From assembly GCF_010727325.1 (NCBI RefSeq), contig NZ_AP022566.1:186001-250000 (forward strand): a stretch of 64,000 nucleotides of DNA, given 5' to 3'. A program made the position numbers and the translations under genes. The stretch is from Mycolicibacterium alvei. GTDB lineage: Bacteria > Actinomycetota > Actinomycetes > Mycobacteriales > Mycobacteriaceae. The notes below the pieces were generated by a model, which saw nothing but the letters and a program-made list of their open reading frames with translations, searched no databases and was not told the DNA's origin. Below, piece by piece: positions 59,221-64,000 of this stretch (positions are counted from its first letter, which is position 1; every line of letters starts with the position of its first letter).

Positions 59221-59940
59221 TTTACGCCCGGTAACGCGCGTCGGATGTCGCGCCATATCGCGCGTCATTCCCCGCATGTCCACGGGCGCAACGTCACGCG
59301 CGATTAGCGCTGATACTAGCGCACCACACCGAGCGTTGCATCACGCGTTGCATCACGCGTTGGTAACGCCTTGCGGCTCGCGGTATATACCGCACCACGC
59401 ACCGCTCCATGAAGCGCGCACTATCGCGCCCCGCACGGTGCGCATATCAGCGCTGAATTCGGGGCGGTTGTGAGCGCGACATATACCGCGGTGCAGTCGC
59501 CCATCAGTACGCGTGGCCATCCGCCCACTAGGGCGCGTCTGATCACGCGTGCTAGTACGCCTATTGAAAGGCGGCATATGACGCGGGCGCGTACGCGTTG
59601 CGACGCGCCAATACATGGGCGTACCTGAAGGCGTGCACCAGCGCGCACTCGTACGCGTGCTACAGCGCGTATGACGGGCGCAGCAGCTAGCCCGCCAAAC
59701 CGCGTGGCATTGGGCTCTGGTACTCGCGCGCTCAACCGCGCGGCATCCGCGTGGCCCAACACGTGGGAGTCCGCGCAGGCCCGTGCGCGACCCAACGCGC
59801 CCCGTCGGGCGCAGTGCAGGGCGCGAGGTATCACGCGCAAGTATGCGTTATGCAGAGCACGATTCGTAGCGCGACCATCCACCCGATACGACACGCGCAA
59901 GGAACGCGGCACCAAGCGCGCCATACCCGCGTTACCAGGC
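59221..59940. repeat. degenerate 12-bp tandem array, 60 units, GCG(C/T) core
   Basis: The 720 bases split into 60 consecutive 12-base units in constant phase. Nearly every unit has CGC or GCG in its first six bases, for example TCACGCGTTGCA, AGCGCGCACTAT, ACGCGTGGCCAT, GCGCGTCTGATC, ACGCGTGCTAGT, GCGCGCACTCGT, while the other six positions vary freely. Because each 60-base line holds exactly five units, the phase can be followed across all twelve lines. The array fills the region upstream of parA. Candidate centromere, origin iterons, or both. A minus-strand frame stays open through part of it because 12 is a multiple of 3. Confidence 0.92.
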
Positions 59941-60059
59941 ATTTTCGGGAGCAGGATGGGGTTTCTCTGGGTGTCGGATGCGACGCCGACAATAGCCTGG
60001 AGGACAGGTCGAACACTATGCGCCGGACCTGCATCTTCATGCGATGTGCTTCCTTGCAT
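59421..60059 (-). CDS. doubtful ORF running through the 12-bp array
   Basis: ATG 60059 is preceded by GGAGGTGAT seven to fifteen bases upstream, an ideal ribosome binding site. The frame encodes 212 residues: about 40 unrepeated (MQGSTSHEDAGPAHSVRP...) and then a tetrapeptide-like pattern rich in Arg, Ala and Val caused by the array. The stop at 59421 lies well inside the array, which goes on 200 bases in the same phase; this argues that the array is conserved for its DNA. Translation of a short product from the strong start is nonetheless plausible. Confidence 0.3.
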   Translation of the reverse strand: MQGSTSHEDAGPAHSVRPVLQAIVGVASDTQRNPILLPKMPGNAGMARLVPRSLRVSYRVDGRATNRALHNAYLRVIPRALHCARRGALGRARACADSHVLGHADAARLSARVPEPNATRFGGLAAAPVIRAVARVRVRAGARLQVRPCIGASQRVRARVICRLSIGVLARVIRRALVGGWPRVLMGDCTAVYVALTTAPNSALICAPCGAR

Positions 60060-61343
60060 CAAATCACCTCCTGGGCTGCTCTGGCTCGGTTCATCACTAG
60101 TTGATTGCGCCCCGCACAGTACATGAGAGAGGCCCGCCAGTGCCTGGGTGCCACACCCCACGAGAGATGCCGCTATTGGCGCAGGCGGGGAGCTTAATGT
60201 GGCTCGCGATGATTCGCGAAGTGCGTAGACACGCCTCTGCATGTATCACTGGACGCGGTTAGCACCCGCATCAAATGCCTCTGCACCCGCTTCGGCGGCG
60301 TGCCTAAATGTCATCGCGGTGGAGTTCATCGCAAACGTGTCTGGTGCGCTAATAAGTGCAGCCGGCATAGCCACCGCAGAGATGCGCAGCACGATGACGA
60401 TCAATAGAGACCGCTGGTGTGCGGTGACGATTGGGCTACCAAGGCCCACTCGCCACCGCTCTTGGCCCGACGTCTCGATTCCGTTTCCGCCGGACCGATC
60501 AACGGGGCCAGCCCTCAACATCGTTGGACCCACGAAGGTGCCGTCAGCGGGGGAGTGGGGCTCCATATCCGCTCGCCTTGCATTGGCGAGTACGCCATCG
60601 AGCATTCCCGGATGAGAGCGCGATACGGACTGCTTGTAACCAGAATGTGCCGAACGCGAGGCGCCGTCTTGAAGGGCGGCCCGGTCTCATGCGCGGCGGC
60701 CAGACGCCCTCGCCGGAGACCGGAAGGGAGCGTCGACCTGGGGAAACGCCAGCCCGCCGAGAAGCGACTATCAGCGTGAGTCCCAGAATGGCTCCCCAGT
60801 GCGCTTCTCTAGGCACATACGTCGTCTCAGGCACCGTCTATCCAGGCCGCTCCTGTTTGTGCGTCTGTGGCCTGACTGGGATGTATTCCCAGGTGGGAAC
60901 AGCCACGGCCTCAGCGCTCGTGCGAACTCGGGGGAGTGGCAACTGGCCAATGGCACTTTGGCGGTCAGCTCTGCGTCTCTGATTGCCGACGAGGGAAGAC
61001 GCTCGATACCCCTGGACGCACAACGAGGCTCAAACCCTGGTCTCGGCAACGTTCTACACTCCGAGGTCGTCGGCCGAGCGCGCCCTTACGTCAGAAGGCC
61101 CACGCGGAGCGGCTACAAGCTCGCGATGAGAGGCCAATTCGGGCCGTGGCGGGGCCGCGCGCGCCGACGTCTCAACTAGCGGGCTGTTCCGCTGGGCCAC
61201 CATTGTGCGTGCCCGTTCGAACATCGGGTGGGGCGATCGTTTCCAGAAGACTCGGGAACGCAACCGCGTGAAATCGCCCACGCGACAGTGCTCGGTCGGT
61301 CAATGATGTTCAGGGAACGCCAACTGACTCTGGACAGGCTGCG
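60060..61343. other. 1.3 kb without a recognisable gene
   Basis: Several frames are open on both strands (for example around 60241-60615, 60431-60982, 60799-61179), but none combines a ribosome binding site with a protein-like translation, and they overlap each other. The stretch may be decayed sequence, or it may carry regulatory or structural DNA next to the array. Confidence 0.4.
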
Positions 61344-61805
61344 ATGACGAGCTCCGAGTTCATAGATGATCGGGCCGCGGTGCTTGACCGTATCGTCCGT
61401 GCGCGGTCCGGAATCGTCGTTGACCTCGGCGCCGGTCGATATCGTCAAGCGCTTGATGCCGGTTGGCAGATGCTCGAGTTTCTTGGTGATTGGCGCGACC
61501 GGCGGTCGGGATGGCCGGGTGCCGATCCGGCCGAGCCCTACAGTCCCGCCGAGATGCCGCTGGTCGTCCAAGAGATCGGGCTGCTCAGCGACTTGCTGTT
61601 CGCCGCAATGGGAGAAGGGGACAGCAACCGGGTGATCGGGCTTCTCCTCGAACGTTTGGTCGCCAGCGCAGACCATGTGAAGCGCAGCGGATGGGTCCAC
61701 CAAGCGGCAGGTGCTGCGATGGGCTTCGAAATCACGGTCTGTCAGCACAATCTCCCGACAGTAGATCCGCTGGGACGCTGCTTCCGCACGCCATGCCCAC
61801 CGTGA
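61344..61805 (+). CDS. hypothetical protein, 153 aa
   Basis: Starts at ATG 61344. Soluble and helical: IVDLGAGRYRQALDAGWQMLEFLGDW, LVVQEIGLLSDLLFAAMGEGD, RVIGLLLERLVASADHV. The helical repeats with Leu/Ala spacing suggest a protein-interaction fold. It overlaps the next gene by 13 bases, so the two are probably cotranslated. No family was recognised. Confidence 0.6.
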   Translation: MTSSEFIDDRAAVLDRIVRARSGIVVDLGAGRYRQALDAGWQMLEFLGDWRDRRSGWPGADPAEPYSPAEMPLVVQEIGLLSDLLFAAMGEGDSNRVIGLLLERLVASADHVKRSGWVHQAAGAAMGFEITVCQHNLPTVDPLGRCFRTPCPP

Positions 61806-62455
61806 TCGATGTTGGGGCGTACGAATCCACGGTGCTCAAACCCGCCGTGTTCCTGATAGCTGCACTGGCGGCGGCGGACTATGCCGATTACGTATGCCGA
61901 ATCGCCTGCTCAACTCCCGGGCCCCGCATGCCTGTCAACAAGTGGCTGGAAGCGTTCCGAAAGCGGATCGGTACGACCAGCGTAGTAATCAAAGATGCCG
62001 CAGCCGGCTCTACACGCTCCGACGACGAACGGGCTGCAGATCACGCCCTGTACGTGCAGGAAAGTGACCGCCAGTTCGAGTTGATGCTGGTCTGCGGCTC
62101 GATTGGTCTAGCTGCGTGGAGCCAGCTGTTTGTCTCGTCGGAGAACACGCCGGCAAACCGCTTGTCCGGCCTCACGCTGGGGCTGTTGTTCGCTGGTTCG
62201 GCGTGCCTACTTGCTGCACCGTTGATCTGGCGTCGTAAGGGTGCATATCTGACCGCGGTGGGGAGAGGCGCGGCTCTACGCCTCGGATTCTCACTCATCG
62301 TGGTATCCCTGGCGGCCGTGGTCATCGATCTCCACATACAGTTCTTTGCGGGGATCGCGGTGCTCGTGGCGTACGGAATTGTCGCTCGTGAGATCTACAA
62401 GACCGCCACCGATATCGGCATGCAGCGCACCGCGGTTCGCAAGCTGCCGCCTTGA
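61793..62455 (+). CDS. hypothetical membrane protein, 220 aa
   Basis: From ATG 61793, inside the end of the preceding gene. A hydrophobic N-terminal segment (AVFLIAALAAADYADYV) is followed by a cytosolic loop of about 65 residues and then a cluster of helices (LMLVCGSIGLAAWSQLF, LTLGLLFAGSACLLAAPLIW, LRLGFSLIVVSLAAVVIDLHI, FFAGIAVLVAYGIVA). The pair of a soluble helical protein and a membrane protein could form a small complex; no known family was recognised. Confidence 0.6.
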   Translation: MPTVIDVGAYESTVLKPAVFLIAALAAADYADYVCRIACSTPGPRMPVNKWLEAFRKRIGTTSVVIKDAAAGSTRSDDERAADHALYVQESDRQFELMLVCGSIGLAAWSQLFVSSENTPANRLSGLTLGLLFAGSACLLAAPLIWRRKGAYLTAVGRGAALRLGFSLIVVSLAAVVIDLHIQFFAGIAVLVAYGIVAREIYKTATDIGMQRTAVRKLPP

Positions 62456-62574
62456 GGCCCCTTCATCGTTACTGGTTTGAACAGTCCGTGATGATTTTTT
62501 GAGGCGTCTGCAGCGTTTCAAGCTTTGGCTGTCGTTGCGGGCGGCAGTCGCTCTTATTCGACCGCACAGAAGCC

Positions 62575-63099
62575 TCACACGCCGCCAGCGGATTCATCCG
62601 TGGATCGACGTTCCTCCTGCCCCCACTTGGCGCACCATCGGTCAATTACGGCCTGGGCCTGCTCGGCGGTGATCTCTTCGTGATCGTCGTCGTTGTGTCC
62701 CAGGAAGTACCGGCGTAGGTACTCCGTGGGATGCCACTGCATGTTCCGTCCAAACGCCTCGTCGATCGGCATTGGGCTGGTGTGAATGCGCCGGACGATT
62801 CCCGCTGGATCGTCGCGAGTGCTGCCTGCCGCTAATACTGCGTAGTAGGTGGTCTCTGGCTCGATCAGGCCAAGTTCGGCGTGGTCGATGAAGACGACAG
62901 ACTCGGGGTGACCAGCTGGATGTACCCGCAGTGTCAATGTCGGATTGGGTGTGTCATCAAGGATCACGACGTAGTCCGTGCCTGCCCGTAGCAGATTCAC
63001 CGGGACCCCTGCGTCATTTGTCGGCAGCTCGGTCAGTAGTACAGCCATACGGCCCGTTAGGCCAGTCTGGTCGTAGCGAATCGGTGCCGGGTTGGGCAT
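62575..63099 (-). CDS. hypothetical protein, 174 aa
   Basis: ATG 63099 with GAGGC upstream. The first 120 residues are strand-rich (MAVLLTELPTNDAGVPVNLLRAGTDYVVILDD, LRVHPAGHPESVVFIDH), suggesting a beta-sandwich-like domain. The last 50 are helical and end in WCAKWGQEERRSTDE. It lies 56 bases downstream of lsr2 on the same strand. Function unknown. Confidence 0.65.
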   Translation of the reverse strand: MPNPAPIRYDQTGLTGRMAVLLTELPTNDAGVPVNLLRAGTDYVVILDDTPNPTLTLRVHPAGHPESVVFIDHAELGLIEPETTYYAVLAAGSTRDDPAGIVRRIHTSPMPIDEAFGRNMQWHPTEYLRRYFLGHNDDDHEEITAEQAQAVIDRWCAKWGQEERRSTDESAGGV

Positions 63100-63155
63100 T
63101 CAGAAAGCCTCTGTTCGTACAAGCCTGTGAAAAACGGAGTCTAGCCAGGTAGTCG

Positions 63156-63536
63156 CTACGGGTTCGGGGTGCTCGCGTCAGAATCGTCACCGTGACGATG
63201 AGCCGATATGTGCGCGTTGTAGGCGTAGGCCACTGCGGCCGGTAGCCGACCGACGGGGGAGACGTGATAGCCGTTGGCTTTCGCCCACGTGCGTGCGGCG
63301 GCGGGGTCGCTCACTGCGGGGACGGTGGAGCTGTAGGGCCCGCGTTTCCAGGGGCCTTTGACGCGGCGGGCGCACTTGATCCATTTGGCCAAATCGTGGC
63401 GCAGCCTTTCGGCGTTGGCGTCGCAGAGATCGATTGTGTACTCGATGCCGTCGAGGACGATCTCGTGGGATTTGACTACGCCGGGGGAGGCGGGGTCGCA
63501 GTCGTCGACGAGTGTTACCGACGTCTTCTTGGCCAC
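63156..63536 (-). CDS. lsr2: Lsr2-family nucleoid-associated silencer
   Basis: 126 residues from a GTG with GAGGAAGG upstream. N-terminal dimerisation strands MAKKTSVTLVDDCDP and IVLDGIEYTIDLCDANAERLRHDLAKWI match Lsr2, as does the C-terminal DNA-binding part (ARTWAKANGYHVSPVGRLPAAVAYAYNAH), in which VSPVGRLPAAV takes the place of the AT-hook-like RGRIP motif. Lsr2 is the actinobacterial H-NS analogue that silences AT-rich foreign DNA. A plasmid copy could lower the cost of carriage or modify the host's Lsr2 network. It lies 33 bases after eccC on the same strand. Confidence 0.9.
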   Translation of the reverse strand: MAKKTSVTLVDDCDPASPGVVKSHEIVLDGIEYTIDLCDANAERLRHDLAKWIKCARRVKGPWKRGPYSSTVPAVSDPAAARTWAKANGYHVSPVGRLPAAVAYAYNAHISAHRHGDDSDASTPNP

Positions 63537-63569
63537 GGCCCAGCCTTCCTCATAGCTGTCACCGGTACG

Positions 63570-64000
63570 TCATTCCGCCGGCGGATCGAAACCGGCCTGT
63601 ATTAGCTCCAGGCCGTCCGCTGTGCGGTAGAGCCCTTGGCCCTTGGGCCGCTTCATCACCGAGAATTCGCGGCCGCTCGGGAAGTCCACCTTGTCGCCGG
63701 AGAGCAGGATGGTGGAGGATCCCATGCCGTACGCCGAGCTGATGAGCCCGCGCGACAGGAGTCCGTTGGCGAACTTCATGTGGCAGCCGGCGATGAGGTG
63801 GAAGCCGACGTCGGTCGCCGAGCTGATGTAGGGCAGCAGTTCGGACATCGCGCTATTGGTGTGCGAATGCGCCTGGGTCATTGCGTGGAAGTCGTCGATG
63901 ACCAGGACGACGTCATAGCCCTCCCACCACGAACGTTCTTTGAGTTGCTCGGCGGTCAATGAGGCCGGCGGGCGCCGGGTGTTGAGAAGTCCGGCCAGCA
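63570..64000 (-). CDS. eccC: EccC, FtsK/SpoIIIE-type ATPase of the ESX system (C-terminal part)
   Basis: The frame is open to the window edge; only about 143 C-terminal residues are seen. LTAEQLKERSWWEGYDVVLVIDDFHAM matches the conserved end of the last ATPase domain of EccC, with the Walker B aspartates in VIDD. FHLIAGCHMKFANGLLSRG and GLYRTADGLELIQAGFDP are further family elements. EccC energises export by binding the C-terminal signals of Esx dimers. eccB, not in the window, would be expected upstream. Confidence 0.93.
   Translation of the reverse strand, partial: LAGLLNTRRPPASLTAEQLKERSWWEGYDVVLVIDDFHAMTQAHSHTNSAMSELLPYISSATDVGFHLIAGCHMKFANGLLSRGLISSAYGMGSSTILLSGDKVDFPSGREFSVMKRPKGQGLYRTADGLELIQAGFDPPAE

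Noticed and set aside
59421..60242. A full 273-residue gene on the minus strand
   Set aside because: The part upstream of ATG 60059 has no ribosome binding site, and most of the frame is kept open by the 12-base period; only the shorter ORF is listed, as doubtful.
60241..60982. Overlapping frames in the 60-61 kb gap as real genes
   Set aside because: No ribosome binding sites, no recognisable domains, and mutual overlap on both strands.
1..64000. tRNA, rRNA or relaxase genes
   Set aside because: None was recognised on reading either strand; a relaxase and eccB may lie outside the window.

Overview
The window reads as part of a large, high-GC mycobacterial conjugative-type plasmid, probably a linear one. 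The mycobacterial assignment rests on a type VII (ESX) secretion locus with PE, PPE, WXG100 and mycosin genes, an Lsr2 paralogue, LppX/LprAFG, DUF4189 and DUF732 exported proteins, PknH-type sensor domains and an Rv1747-like FHA-ABC transporter. The linear-replicon inference comes from an overlapping gene pair at 53.7-55.8 kb whose products resemble Tap and Tpg, the telomere-associated and terminal proteins of actinobacterial linear replicons. ParA/partner genes, an IS3-family element and a DUF2637-type spread protein fit a plasmid.

Layout. 0-11.4 kb: a truncated PAS-GGDEF protein, a stand-alone beta-ketoacyl synthase, a lipoprotein, several small unknown genes, two unrelated zinc peptidases and an sce7726-type nuclease-fold protein. 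11.4-33 kb: a phospho-signalling island with two related XRE regulators (one carrying an FHA domain), five separate PknH-type sensor proteins, a Ser/Thr kinase whose extracellular part looks like a siderophore-binding protein, an FHA-FHA-ABC exporter ending in a sixth PknH-type domain, several lipoproteins, an orphan AbiEi-like protein and an EspI-like ATPase with an altered P-loop. A shared promoter motif (core TGCTAYGGTTT) precedes at least three of these units. 33-39.3 kb: a small RHH protein, an IS3-family element, two replication-type genes, a gene-poor 0.8-kb stretch, a MobC/RHH-like gene, a HTH-coiled-coil protein and a DUF2637 membrane protein.

39.4-55.8 kb is one long minus-strand block. 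In order of transcription it is tap-like, tpg-like, mycP, eccE, espI, eccD, an ArdC/IrrE-like peptidase, three unknown genes, PE, PPE, two esx genes, espG and eccA, with many ATGA overlaps. The C-terminus of eccC appears at the right edge; eccB is not in the window. 56-60 kb is a partition region with ParA, two different proteins that each look like tandem ribbon-helix-helix domains, and two remarkable degenerate periodic arrays: 38 units of 8 bp (56923-57226) and 60 units of 12 bp (59221-59940). Each array lies directly upstream of one of the RHH transcription units. 60-64 kb holds about 1.3 kb with no recognisable gene, two overlapping small genes, an unknown gene, lsr2 and the end of eccC.

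How it may fit together (inference): Tap/Tpg-like proteins and the arrays would maintain a linear plasmid; ESX genes and the spread-type protein would support export or transfer; Lsr2 would silence the replicon; and the kinase/FHA/sensor island would couple envelope or iron-chelate signals to transcription and export.
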